A stretch of 64,000 nt of DNA from Campylobacter sp. CCS1377 (GCF_040008265.1 NZ_CP155620.1:1178001-1242000); one strand, 5' to 3'; shown: positions 9,470 through 17,555, counted from the stretch's first letter. A program made the numbers and translations. Notes: generated by a model from the letters alone, not told the origin.

Positions 9470-10384
9470 TTAATAAACAAAATCTTGTTCGTTCTCTAAA
9501 GCCTGAGTTTCTTTTTTATGCTCAAATTTAAATACACCCGCATCTTCGGCACTTAAAGCCTTAGCATTTAGACCCTCTATTAAAAGTCCTGCGCTATCCT
9601 TTAATGCATAAACTTTACCATCTTGATTTAAAGCTAAAAATTCACCTATTTTTTCTTCATAATCCAAAGTGCCGATTTGCTCGTTATTTTGAGTGTTTGA
9701 ATTGGAAACATAAGAAGTAATATTGTAAGAAAATTTTTGATTTAAATAATCCTCTAGTTTTTTTTGTCCACTATTTGATTCCATAGTTTTAGAATAAAAA
9801 TGCGGAGTAATTTGACAAGGAAGCATTTTTAAACAATTAAAAGTCTTGATTTCTACAATAGGCATATCTGTAGCAGTTTTAATGGTATCACTAGCTGCTG
9901 CAGCACCCGTCCCCCAACCAATATAAGGAGTTCCTGAAAAAACTTTTTCTCTAATTAAACGGATAATATCACTATCATATAAATCACGCATTAAAACAAA
10001 CAAATTTCCTTCACCAATAGCAATAGCATCAGCATTTTTAATGCTTTGTATAGGATTTTCATGATGAAGGCTTTTAATTTCAACATTTAAAAAAGCAAGT
10101 TGTTGTTGGATAAATTTCTCATAAGCTGAAAAATTTTCACTCAAAACACCATAAGGGATAAAAGTAATTTTTTTACCTTGAAGTTGATTTTTTTGAACAA
10201 AATCTATAAGCCAAGCTTTAGCGTGCTCAAAATAAGCCATTCCATTATAAGATAAACTCGAAAGCAATAAAGCATTTACCTTGCTTCTATCGATAACATT
10301 GCGTTGTGCTTCTATACTAAAACCTTGCAAAGCCAAAGCTCCAAGCCCTAAAGCTCCAATTTTTAACAATTCTCTTCGTTTCAT
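9470..10384 (-). CDS. Tat-exported peptidase E (S51) relative lacking the catalytic serine
   Basis: Residues 1-25 (KRRELLKIGALGLGALALQG) form a twin-arginine signal. The rest aligns by eye with aspartyl dipeptidase PepE: GEGNLFVL near 124, PYIGWGTGAA at 153-162, DMPIV from 173 and TPHF ending at 196. In PepE the nucleophile lies in GWSAG. Here the serine is Gly158, with Thr159 next to it. The Asp and His positions of the triad (D173, H195) look preserved. Cytosolic PepE has no signal peptide, so location and chemistry both differ. It may be a binding protein or use another nucleophile. Confidence 0.75.
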   Translation of the reverse strand: MKRRELLKIGALGLGALALQGFSIEAQRNVIDRSKVNALLLSSLSYNGMAYFEHAKAWLIDFVQKNQLQGKKITFIPYGVLSENFSAYEKFIQQQLAFLNVEIKSLHHENPIQSIKNADAIAIGEGNLFVLMRDLYDSDIIRLIREKVFSGTPYIGWGTGAAAASDTIKTATDMPIVEIKTFNCLKMLPCQITPHFYSKTMESNSGQKKLEDYLNQKFSYNITSYVSNSNTQNNEQIGTLDYEEKIGEFLALNQDGKVYALKDSAGLLIEGLNAKALSAEDAGVFKFEHKKETQALENEQDFVY

Positions 10385-10430
10385 GATTATCTTCCTAAAT
10401 TTTTGAGTGCTTATTTTAACAATTTTTTAT

Positions 10431-11093
10431 TTATTTAAAACTTATTTTAAACATTTTTTCTCTATCTTTAAAATCACTCATAAATTCAAAAATAAAACCA
10501 TAAAATTCTTTGCTGTGATTAGGAAATTTTAAATGTGCTAGTTCATGCAAAATCACATATTCAATCGCTTTTAAGCTTTTTTCTAAAAGTTTTAAATTTA
10601 GATTAATATAGCCTTTTTTATGATTACAAGACCCCCAACGCGTTTTCATTTTTTTAATGCTTAAATGCGTATAATGAAGTCCTGTTTTTTCACTCCATTT
10701 TTGAAGATAAAAAGAAAAAATAATCTTAGCATTCATACGCAAAAATTTTTCAAAATCCTCTTTTGAGGCACTTTTGATTTCACCTTTTAAAATCTGTGTT
10801 TTTTTGAAATTTTCATTTAAATTTAAAAGATATTTTTTACCTAAAAAATAAATTTCATTTTCGTTTATATTTTTTTGTTTGCTCTCAAAATTCTGCCAAG
10901 TTTTTTGTATCCAAGCTTCATTTTGACTCAAAAACTCCCTTGCTTTTTCCAAAGAACAAAAATTAGGGATACTTAAGTGAAATTCACCCTTTTCGTTAAG
11001 CTTTAAACGCAAAGATTTTATATTTTTTACTTGATAAAAAAACTCTTTATCTAAAAAATAAAAACTTTTCACACCAGAGCTTTGCCTTGCCAT
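10431..11093 (-). CDS. YgjP-type (DUF45/WLM) zinc metallopeptidase-like protein
   Basis: The protein has 220 residues with the family hallmarks TRWGSC at 151-156, YINLNLKLL, and the zinc motif HELAH at 183-187 followed by PNHSKEF. It has no signal peptide, so it is cytoplasmic. YgjP relatives are often annotated as metal-dependent hydrolases next to restriction systems or alone. Physiological substrates are not established. Its start overlaps the end of the MATE gene by 25 bases, which indicates translational coupling. Confidence 0.85.
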   Translation of the reverse strand: MARQSSGVKSFYFLDKEFFYQVKNIKSLRLKLNEKGEFHLSIPNFCSLEKAREFLSQNEAWIQKTWQNFESKQKNINENEIYFLGKKYLLNLNENFKKTQILKGEIKSASKEDFEKFLRMNAKIIFSFYLQKWSEKTGLHYTHLSIKKMKTRWGSCNHKKGYINLNLKLLEKSLKAIEYVILHELAHLKFPNHSKEFYGFIFEFMSDFKDREKMFKISFK

Positions 11094-12385
11094 TTCTTAC
11101 TTTTCCATCTATAAGCATTCACAAGCCCACGCAAAAACTCATCTGCACAAAAACCTATCCAAACTCCTAAAATTCCAAGTCCTGCATAAAAACAAAGCAC
11201 ATAACCCACTGGTAAAGAAACGCCCATCATAAAAACCAGTCCGCTAAAAAATGGAAATTTAGCATCCCCGCTTGCTCTTAAGGCATTTACCATTACTATA
11301 TTAAAAGTGCGTGAAATTTCAAGAAAAATAGAAAGTGCGAACAATGGAAGCATTAATTCTCTAAACACCTGTTTTAGATCTAAAAAATCCATAGTAAAAT
11401 CTTTTAAAGCATAATTAGCTATCGCTACCAAAGCACTGGCTATCACGCTAAAATATAAAGCACGCCAAGCATGTTTATAAGCGATATTTATATATCTTGC
11501 ACCAACTAATTTACCCACAATAATTTCATTTGCAATGCTAATGGCCTGACCTATTAACATAATAAGCATAGAAATTTGAAAATAAATCGTTTGCACACTT
11601 AAATTCTCTTTGCCTAAACTTGCCACAAAAGAAAAAGCTATGGTGTATTGCACGATCCAGAGTAAATTTTCTCCTGCTGAAAAGCCACCTATATTTAAAA
11701 TTTTCTTAAGAACTGCCTTTTCTAAAGCTATCATTTCTTTGATTTTAAGATGAATTTTTAGTTTATAAAAAAGTATCACAAACAAAGCAACGATGGCGAC
11801 TATTCTTGCTGCGATATTGCTAAGCCCTACTCCAAAAAGCTCTAAATTTGTAAAATGCAAGACATAATAATTTCCCCCAATCACAACTACATCCATCAAA
11901 AAGCCTATAAACATAACCCAATAAGCCATATTATAAACCCTTACAATAGCTGCTAATACAATGCCTATCGCATCAAAAAACAAACAAATTGCAAGCATAT
12001 GTAAATAAATTTCACTATCTTTAAGCAGTTCTTGTGGAATTTTTAAAAGATAAAGCAAATACTCTCCGTGCCATAAAATCAAACTACCGCACACAAAACC
12101 CAAAAGTGCATTTAAAAATAAACTTTGATGAATAGCTTTTCTTGCTAATGCGTAATCTTTTGCACCAATGGCTTGAGCGATCACTACACTACAACCCACA
12201 CTTAAAAAGCTAAAAATCGTTATAAAAAGATCTAAAATTTGATTTCCTGCCCCCATAGCACCAACTAGAAAATTTGAATAATGCGAAACCATAGCGGTAT
12301 TGATGATGATAGTTAAATACTTTGAAAGTAAATCTCCAAAAATAGGAAGACTAAGTCTTGTTAGAGAAAGTTGTTTTTTTACCAT
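11069..12385 (-). CDS. MATE-family multidrug/cation exporter
   Basis: The 438-residue, very hydrophobic protein has about twelve predicted membrane segments arranged as two six-helix halves, the usual MATE size and layout. Motifs include LPIFGDLLSKYL, MVSHYSNFLVGAMGAGNQI in helices 1-2 and the conserved QAIGAKD after helix 2. MATE proteins expel cationic drugs in exchange for Na+ or H+. It heads a two-gene unit with the downstream YgjP-like gene. Substrate specificity is not evident. Confidence 0.88.
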   Translation of the reverse strand: MVKKQLSLTRLSLPIFGDLLSKYLTIIINTAMVSHYSNFLVGAMGAGNQILDLFITIFSFLSVGCSVVIAQAIGAKDYALARKAIHQSLFLNALLGFVCGSLILWHGEYLLYLLKIPQELLKDSEIYLHMLAICLFFDAIGIVLAAIVRVYNMAYWVMFIGFLMDVVVIGGNYYVLHFTNLELFGVGLSNIAARIVAIVALFVILFYKLKIHLKIKEMIALEKAVLKKILNIGGFSAGENLLWIVQYTIAFSFVASLGKENLSVQTIYFQISMLIMLIGQAISIANEIIVGKLVGARYINIAYKHAWRALYFSVIASALVAIANYALKDFTMDFLDLKQVFRELMLPLFALSIFLEISRTFNIVMVNALRASGDAKFPFFSGLVFMMGVSLPVGYVLCFYAGLGILGVWIGFCADEFLRGLVNAYRWKSKKWQGKALV

Positions 12386-12777
12386 GATTATTCTTTATAA
12401 ATTTTCTAAAATCTGAGATTATATCAAATTTAAACTTATCTAGACAAATTTTATACTCAAAGATGTGCTAAAAACTTAAAAAGAAAAAAAGCATTGTTGT
12501 ATCTTTTCTAGCTTAAAAATTTATTTTTTATAGTGATGATTTTATAATAATTTTTTAAGAATTTTATGAATGTTTTTTTAAATGCTATGATAATAGTGTC
12601 AACATTTTTGAAATTTTGCATATAGTCCATAAATAAATTTACAAATATTTATCTTATTTAAACACCACAATCTTGACATTGTTTTAAAATAAATAAAAGA
12701 TTGTAATAAAAATTTTTATACAATCTTCATTTTATGTTATTTTATTAATATTTATGTGCAACAAATCTATTTTAAAA
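12386..12777. other. 392-base AT-rich intergenic region
   Basis: This gap lies between the MATE start and the end of the DUF285 gene (both minus). Apart from the palindromic terminator candidate at 12697-12727 I see no ORF, RNA gene or repeat. The right half probably contains the MATE promoter, but no convincing -35/-10 pair stands out. Confidence 0.5.
12697..12727 (-). terminator. Probable terminator of the DUF285 gene
   Basis: The arms AAGATTGTA and TACAATCTT enclose a self-complementary A/T core, giving a near-complete 31-base palindrome. On the minus strand the hairpin is followed by a T-rich stretch (TTTTATTTATTTT), 50 bases past the DUF285 stop. Confidence 0.55.
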
Positions 12778-14826
12778 TCAATACCATGTAGGTTCTTCTA
12801 TATTTGTACCTTCTACTATATAATATTTATCAACAACTCTTTTATTAAGTCGCCAGCTTTTAAGGCTGTATGTATAAGCTTCTGCTTTATGTAAAAAATA
12901 GCTTAAATCTTTTATACTTTTTAAATTCCAGCTGCTTATATCTTGATTAAAGCTTTTACTTTCAGAAAACATAGCATGCATAGTTTCTACATTTGATACA
13001 TCCCAGTCACTAAGTGGTTGGTTAAATTTCTCGGTTAGTTGAAACATGCCAGTCATATCTTTTATTTTAGATGTATCCCATTCATTAAGTGGTGAATTAA
13101 AAGATTTAGCGTGACTAAACATATATGCTAATGATGTTGTACCTGTTATATCCCACCCATTAAGAGGCTGGTTAAAATCTTCTGTTTTTTTAAACATATA
13201 TGAAAAATTTTTAACATGTGATACATTCCATGAACTGATATTTTGATTAAATCTTTTGCTTGATTGAAACATTGACGCCATATTTGTAACTTTGCCTGTA
13301 TCCCATTTATCAAGAGGCTGGTTAAATTTTTTTGTATAAAAAAACATACCATGCATATTTTTCACATTAGATACATTCCAGTTATTAATATTTTGATTAA
13401 AACTTTCTGCATTAGAAAACATATGATTCATATCTTTTACTTTTGATGTGTTCCATAAGCCAATATCTTGATTAAATTTTAAAGCTCTATAAAACATATA
13501 ATGCATACTTTTTACACGGCTTGTATCCCACTTATCAAGAGGCTGATTAAAATCTTCTGCACAATAAAACATAGAGCTCAAATCTTTTACATTAGATATA
13601 TTCCAGTTATTTATATTTTGGTTAAAAGGTGTATTTTGGAACATACCGTCCATATATGTTACTTTTGATGTATCCCACATACCAATATCTTGGTTCATAT
13701 TGCTATATGCAAACATATTGCTCATATTTACCACATGGCTTGTATTCCATGATTCTATGCCACTAAAATCTCTTTCACAGTTTATAAATAATAGGGATAA
13801 ATCATCAATATTAGATATATCAATATCACCAAGATTTATATTTTTATCTTTTGCAAGTAATATTAATGCCAGTTTTGTATTAGGCTTATACTTACCATTT
13901 TCTTTTTTACATGGCATGAGCCATTTAGGCTTAGTAGGGCAGTTTTCATATAGTTTATAGTCACATAATTGTTCATTATTTAAGAAATTATATTTTTTCT
14001 CATTAGTTTTCCTGTAATCTTTATTTATGCCACTAATATCCCAGTTATCTATATTTTGTTTGAAGCTTTTCGCCCCATCAAACATATGTACCATACATAA
14101 TACATTAGAAGTATCCCATGAACTAATATCTTGATTAAAACTTTCCGCTTCTAAAAACATATAGCTCATATTTAATACCTTGGAAGTGTTCCATTTGCTT
14201 ATATCAATATCAAAACCAGTTGATTTAGCAAACATATATCCCATATCACTTACATTGGAAGTATCCATATTGCTTATCCAGTCAAATAAAGGACTGCCGC
14301 TTTTAATTTTACTAAAATTAAACTTTTCAAACATTCTGTTCATATTTACCACATGGTTTGTATCCCAAAGTTCTATGCCACCAAAATCTGTTCTTATTAC
14401 ATCTGTAAATAATTCTGAAAAATCTTTAATATTTGAAATATCAATATCACCTAAATACTGTCTTTTCTTATTCATTAGTTTTATGAGTTCTCTTTTATTT
14501 TTAGGTGTAATTATTTCCCCTTTACTTTTAAGAGCATTAGTTTTTCTATTAAACATGGTATTTATAATAGTATCAAGCTTTTGCCCCTTAGCATATCTTG
14601 AAACAATTCTATAAATATAATCCTGATCTGAATTTTTAGCAGTGCAGCCAGCATAAAGGGCTTTATCATCGGCATATTCCATTTCTAAACTTTCTAAAAA
14701 TGCATAAGCTCTATTAATGACTTTATCATTTACTTCAGCACCCTCTCTAATAGCTTCAATGACACCTTCAACATCTTGACACTCAATAGCAAATATTAGC
14801 TTTTCGTGTAATTCTTTTTTGCTCAT
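12778..14826 (-). CDS. DUF285 / BspA-type repeat protein without signal peptide
   Basis: The start is the ATG at 14826 (MSKKELHEKL), behind TTTGGAGA; an upstream in-frame ATG at 14865 lies in the leader. Residues 1-30 read like an ankyrin-type helix pair (LIFAIECQDVEGVIEAIREGAEVN). About sixteen 25-residue units follow, of the form W[DN][TV]S-x-V-x-x-M-x-x-MF-x-x-[AS]-x-x-FNQ, which is the DUF285 leucine-rich-type repeat. They fall in two blocks (about 4-5 and 12 units), each introduced by a LGDIDISNI cassette, which suggests internal duplication. BspA relatives are often surface adhesins, but no export signal is visible. Function unknown. Confidence 0.85.
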   Translation of the reverse strand: MSKKELHEKLIFAIECQDVEGVIEAIREGAEVNDKVINRAYAFLESLEMEYADDKALYAGCTAKNSDQDYIYRIVSRYAKGQKLDTIINTMFNRKTNALKSKGEIITPKNKRELIKLMNKKRQYLGDIDISNIKDFSELFTDVIRTDFGGIELWDTNHVVNMNRMFEKFNFSKIKSGSPLFDWISNMDTSNVSDMGYMFAKSTGFDIDISKWNTSKVLNMSYMFLEAESFNQDISSWDTSNVLCMVHMFDGAKSFKQNIDNWDISGINKDYRKTNEKKYNFLNNEQLCDYKLYENCPTKPKWLMPCKKENGKYKPNTKLALILLAKDKNINLGDIDISNIDDLSLLFINCERDFSGIESWNTSHVVNMSNMFAYSNMNQDIGMWDTSKVTYMDGMFQNTPFNQNINNWNISNVKDLSSMFYCAEDFNQPLDKWDTSRVKSMHYMFYRALKFNQDIGLWNTSKVKDMNHMFSNAESFNQNINNWNVSNVKNMHGMFFYTKKFNQPLDKWDTGKVTNMASMFQSSKRFNQNISSWNVSHVKNFSYMFKKTEDFNQPLNGWDITGTTSLAYMFSHAKSFNSPLNEWDTSKIKDMTGMFQLTEKFNQPLSDWDVSNVETMHAMFSESKSFNQDISSWNLKSIKDLSYFLHKAEAYTYSLKSWRLNKRVVDKYYIVEGTNIEEPTWY

Positions 14827-15128
14827 TTTGTTTCTCCAAATATTTGAAAAATTTCCAAGTAACAAAATTATATACTACAAGTAATAATTTTAATACAATA
14901 AAAACAAATGCTATTATAAACACATCAAAACAATAAATTTTTAATTTAAAAATTTTTAAATTTCAAATTTTAAGTTTATTTTAATTTTCAAAAAATAAGG
15001 ATTTAAATTTATATTATTTTATCTTTAAAATAAGGAAAGAGAAATTTATCTTACTCTCCCCTATTTTATAAAAAAGTCTTTGTCAAATAAGGTTTATAGA
15101 TGGAATAAAAAAATTAATATTAAAAATC
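14827..15128. other. 302-base intergenic region upstream of the DUF285 gene
   Basis: This AT-rich spacer lies between the DUF285 start and the end of the pstB remnant. The only recognisable signal is the TATAAT at 14867-14872 on the minus strand. No ORF with a credible RBS was found. Confidence 0.5.
14867..14872 (-). promoter_or_regulatory. Consensus -10 (TATAAT) for the DUF285 gene
   Basis: TATAAT on the minus strand lies about 40 bases upstream of the chosen ATG at 14826, giving a leader of roughly 35 nt. No good -35 is visible, which is usual for Campylobacter sigma-70 promoters. Confidence 0.55.
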
Positions 15129-15776
15129 TCACCCAAAGGCACCACTTAAATATGCTTTGGTTTTTTCTTGCTTTGGATTTTCAAAAAATTCCTTGCTTTC
15201 ACTAAATTCTACAAGCTCTCCTAAATGAAAAAATGCTACAAAATCAGCCACGCGTTTGCCTTGTTGCATATTGTGTGTCACCATGATCATAGAAAGATTA
15301 TGGCTTAATTCCTTTAAAAGCTCTTCAATAACGCCTGAACTTATAGGATCAAGTGCAGAAGTTGGCTCATCTAAAAGCAAAAGTTTAGGTTTTATCGCTA
15401 AAGCTCTTGCAATGCAAAGGCGTTGTTGCTGTCCGCCCGAAAGTGCTAAGGCATTTTGCTTTAATTTATCTTTTACCTCTTCATATAACCCTACTTTTTT
15501 AAGACAATCCACCACCAAAGCTTCTTCATCATCTTTATTTTTAATCATTCCATGAAGTTTTGGCGCATAGGAAATATTTTCATAAATGCTTTTTACAAAA
15601 ACATTGGGTTGTTGAAAAACCATACCCACATTTTTACGCAAAACCACTACATCTTGATTTTTCACATCTTTATTGTCAATTTCTACCAGTCCATCAATTT
15701 TTGCGATTTTATCATTCATACGATTAAAACAACGCAAAAATGTTGATTTCCCACACCCTGAAGCACCGATTAATGG
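15129..15776 (-). pseudogene. pstB: 5'-truncated phosphate ABC transporter ATPase
   Basis: This is the C-terminal four fifths of PstB, the ATPase of the PstSCAB phosphate importer. Walker A (GASGCGKST) lies upstream of the first usable ATG (15737), followed by FNRMNDKI, the Q-loop [11 protein letters not shown], signature [16 protein letters not shown] and Walker [14 protein letters not shown]. Homology stops just before LIGASG at about 15774, where a stop precedes it and unrelated response-regulator DNA begins. About 30 N-terminal residues, the start codon and all of pstSCA are missing. It cannot make a working ATPase unless it starts after Walker A, which would be inactive. Confidence 0.85.
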
Positions 15777-16010
15777 GTGATTTTCTTAAGCACTAAAACC
15801 TTGCAAAAAGATATTTTAGATGGCTTTAAAGAAGGTTGTGATGATTATATTTGCAAGCCTTTTAATTTCAATGAGTTATTATTTAGAATCAAAGCAATAA
15901 CCAAAAGAACCAATACAAAAAAGGAAATTTTAATTTTTGAGAACTTTGTTTTAAATACAGATGAAAGAATTTTAAAATTTAAAGATGAAAAAATAATTTT
16001 TAAGATTTAA
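15777..16010 (+). pseudogene. Fragment of an OmpR-family response regulator
   Basis: The frame encodes the end of a receiver domain (VIFLSTKT, with the switch Thr/Ser region and GCDDYICKPFNFNELLFRI, containing the conserved Lys-Pro) plus the start of a winged-helix output domain (FENFVLNTDERILKFKDEKI). The first part of the receiver, including the phospho-acceptor Asp, is missing at the pstB junction. Most of the DNA-binding domain is missing at the 3' side. It is a relic, not a functional regulator. It may derive from the phosphate two-component system, but that cannot be shown. Confidence 0.8.
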
Positions 16011-16027
16011 ACATAAAACAATGAACT

Positions 16028-16097
16028 TTCGAAGTCTTCACCCTGCTATTTATGAAGACTTTATGACTTTAAGGACAAACTAAGCAGGGTTTTTTTA
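16028..16097 (+). ncRNA. Pseudoknot-like RNA element ending in a U7 terminator
   Basis: Stem 1 pairs AAGTCTTCA (16032-16040) with TGAAGACTT (16053-16061). Its loop contains CCCTGCT (16041-16047), which pairs perfectly with AGCAGGG (16083-16089), immediately followed by T7. The order S1-S2-S1'-S2' is that of an H-type pseudoknot, and the second stem plus U-tract would act as an intrinsic terminator. The transcript start is not clear. It lies tail-to-tail with the 20-residue peptide gene and its first arm is complementary to that gene's leader. It may be a small RNA or just the terminator of the lost regulator gene. Confidence 0.5.
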
Positions 16098-16133
16098 AAA
16101 TTAAATTAGCTTTTTTTAAAAATCAGTTCTTAT

Positions 16134-16196
16134 CTAGCTTTTAATCGCTACGATAAGGACTACTAAAAGTATCAAAATGATAATTACTTCGTTCAT
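16134..16196 (-). CDS. 20-residue hydrophobic peptide, candidate type I toxin
   Basis: The ORF reads MNEVIIILILLVVLIVAIKS and stops at TAG. It has a full-strength Shine-Dalgarno AAAGGAGGT five bases from the ATG and a TATAAT about 60 bases upstream, so it looks genuinely expressed despite its length. One membrane-spanning stretch with a polar N-terminus and a lysine at the C-terminus is the pattern of Ibs/TisB-class type I toxins, and small type I systems (AapA/IsoA) are known in Helicobacter. It lies downstream of the rpoN stop on the same strand but has its own promoter. Toxicity is inference. Confidence 0.6.
   Translation of the reverse strand: MNEVIIILILLVVLIVAIKS
16178..16183 (+). promoter_or_regulatory. 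Possible antisense promoter (GATAAT) inside the peptide ORF
   Basis: AATGATAATTAC on the plus strand resembles an extended -10. A transcript starting about 16190 would be antisense to the start codon, Shine-Dalgarno and whole leader of the 20-residue peptide, as expected for a type I antitoxin RNA. One hexamer in AT-rich DNA is weak evidence, and I see no clear terminator before rpoN. Confidence 0.25.
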
Positions 16197-16255
16197 CTCA
16201 ACCTCCTTTCAACTTTATTCAAAGTCTTCAGTCGGTTATCCTTAAAGCTTGGAAA

Positions 16256-16261
16256 TTATAT
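16256..16261 (-). promoter_or_regulatory. Consensus -10 (TATAAT) for the 20-residue peptide gene
   Basis: TATATAATTT on the minus strand puts the transcript start near 16249, at AAGCTTTAAGGATAACC. The leader is then about 50 nt and includes a small ACTTT/AAAGT hairpin just before the Shine-Dalgarno. Confidence 0.55.
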
Positions 16262-16310
16262 AAAAAATTGTTTTAGGAAAAGGTTAGAAGCTTAGAAGAT
16301 ATGCAACCTA

Positions 16311-17555
16311 TTATTCTAAGCTATAAAGCTTTTTTCTTTGGCTAGAGCTTGCAATCCCCATTTGTTTGCGGTATTTTGTAATAGTTCTTCTGCCAATTTC
16401 AATCTTAAATTCTTTACTTGCAAGTTCAAGAAGTTTAAGATCACTCAAAGGCTTTTTGTGATTTTCTTTTTTAATCAAAGCACATATATAATCCTTTACA
16501 CTGGCATTTGAAGTTTCTCCATCATCCAATGCTGTAGCAAAAAACTGCTTTAAAGGAATTAAACCACGATCGCAACTTAAATATTTATTCGCAATAGCTC
16601 TTGAAATCGTCGAAGCATTGCGTTCTAAATCTTGAGCTAAATCTTTTAGGCGCATTGGCTTAATATCTCCACCCAAAAAGAAATCATACTGATGTTCAAT
16701 AATCATAAGCCCTATCTTATATAAAGTTGCCTTACGCATCTCTAAAGCATCAATGAGATTTTTTGCTTCTTTGATGTAAGAATTTAAAAATTCATGATTT
16801 AAATCATCGGTTTGCAAACAAATTTCTGGATAATAATCATCATTAATTTTCACTTTAATTTCATCATTTTCTCTATACACAAAAATATCAGGCACTACAT
16901 GGTTACTATCTTCAAAATATTCCAAAAAAGGTGGAGTAGAAAATTTTTTAATTAAACGCAAAGCTGTTTTATATAAAGGTTCTTTGATAAATTCGTGTAT
17001 ATTTTCAAAATTTAAAATTAATTTTTTGCTAAATTCATAAAGTTCATCTTCAAGCTCTTCATTATCAAGACAAAAAAGTAAAGCTTCCTTATAATCCTTA
17101 GCACCAACACCCAAAGGATCAAGATACTTAAATCTCACCCTAACCTTTTCTAAATCTTCTTGAGTGATCCCTACAAACACCTCATCATCAAATTCAAAAT
17201 ATCCTTCATGATTTAAACAAGAAATAATTTTTTCTGCAATTTCTTGAGATTTTTGAGTAGGAAAAAGTGGAGGAATAATTTGTTCGTTTAAAAGCTCATA
17301 AACACTTTTTTTATCAACACTTAAAGCCTCTAGCGTATCTGAAATTGAATTTTTATGAAAATTTTCAAAATGCTGTTTTTTAGGAAGTTTAAAATTTTGC
17401 GAATTTTCTTCCACGCTAACAAAAGGATTATCCTTAGCAATTTCACTTAAATTTTCTTTTAAATCTTCAATATTAGCTTGCAAAATAGGAAGCCAAGAAC
17501 GCAAGGTTTGTGATAATTTAGCCTTTTGAGCGATAGAAGTTTTTTGTTTTAGCAT
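16311..17555 (-). CDS. rpoN: RNA polymerase sigma-54 factor
   Basis: The 414-residue protein follows sigma-54 order. A glutamine/leucine-rich activator-interaction region comes first (QKAKLSQTLRSWLPILQANI, then LSEIAKDNPFV). A core-binding domain follows (EGYFEFDDEVF, DPLGVGAKDYKEALLFCL). Then come the DNA-binding HTH (LAQDLERNASTISRAIANKYL) and the RpoN box RRTITKYRKQMGI near the C-terminus. In Campylobacter sigma-54 with FlgR drives the middle flagellar genes (hook, basal body, flaB). Its ATG overlaps the upstream lptB stop as TAATG, so the two are translationally coupled. This follows the C. jejuni order. Confidence 0.96.
   Translation of the reverse strand: MLKQKTSIAQKAKLSQTLRSWLPILQANIEDLKENLSEIAKDNPFVSVEENSQNFKLPKKQHFENFHKNSISDTLEALSVDKKSVYELLNEQIIPPLFPTQKSQEIAEKIISCLNHEGYFEFDDEVFVGITQEDLEKVRVRFKYLDPLGVGAKDYKEALLFCLDNEELEDELYEFSKKLILNFENIHEFIKEPLYKTALRLIKKFSTPPFLEYFEDSNHVVPDIFVYRENDEIKVKINDDYYPEICLQTDDLNHEFLNSYIKEAKNLIDALEMRKATLYKIGLMIIEHQYDFFLGGDIKPMRLKDLAQDLERNASTISRAIANKYLSCDRGLIPLKQFFATALDDGETSNASVKDYICALIKKENHKKPLSDLKLLELASKEFKIEIGRRTITKYRKQMGIASSSQRKKLYSLE

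Noticed and set aside
12697-12727. Large palindrome considered as a replication or attachment site
   Set aside because: Position after a stop and T-rich tail fit a terminator better; no flanking repeats.
12778-14826. Evenly spaced 75-base repeats that could be read as a CRISPR-like array
   Set aside because: The repeats are imperfect, code for the DUF285 units without spacers, and have no cas genes nearby.
16120-16140. Terminator for the 20-residue peptide gene
   Set aside because: The A/T runs after its stop do not form a convincing hairpin, so no terminator is annotated.
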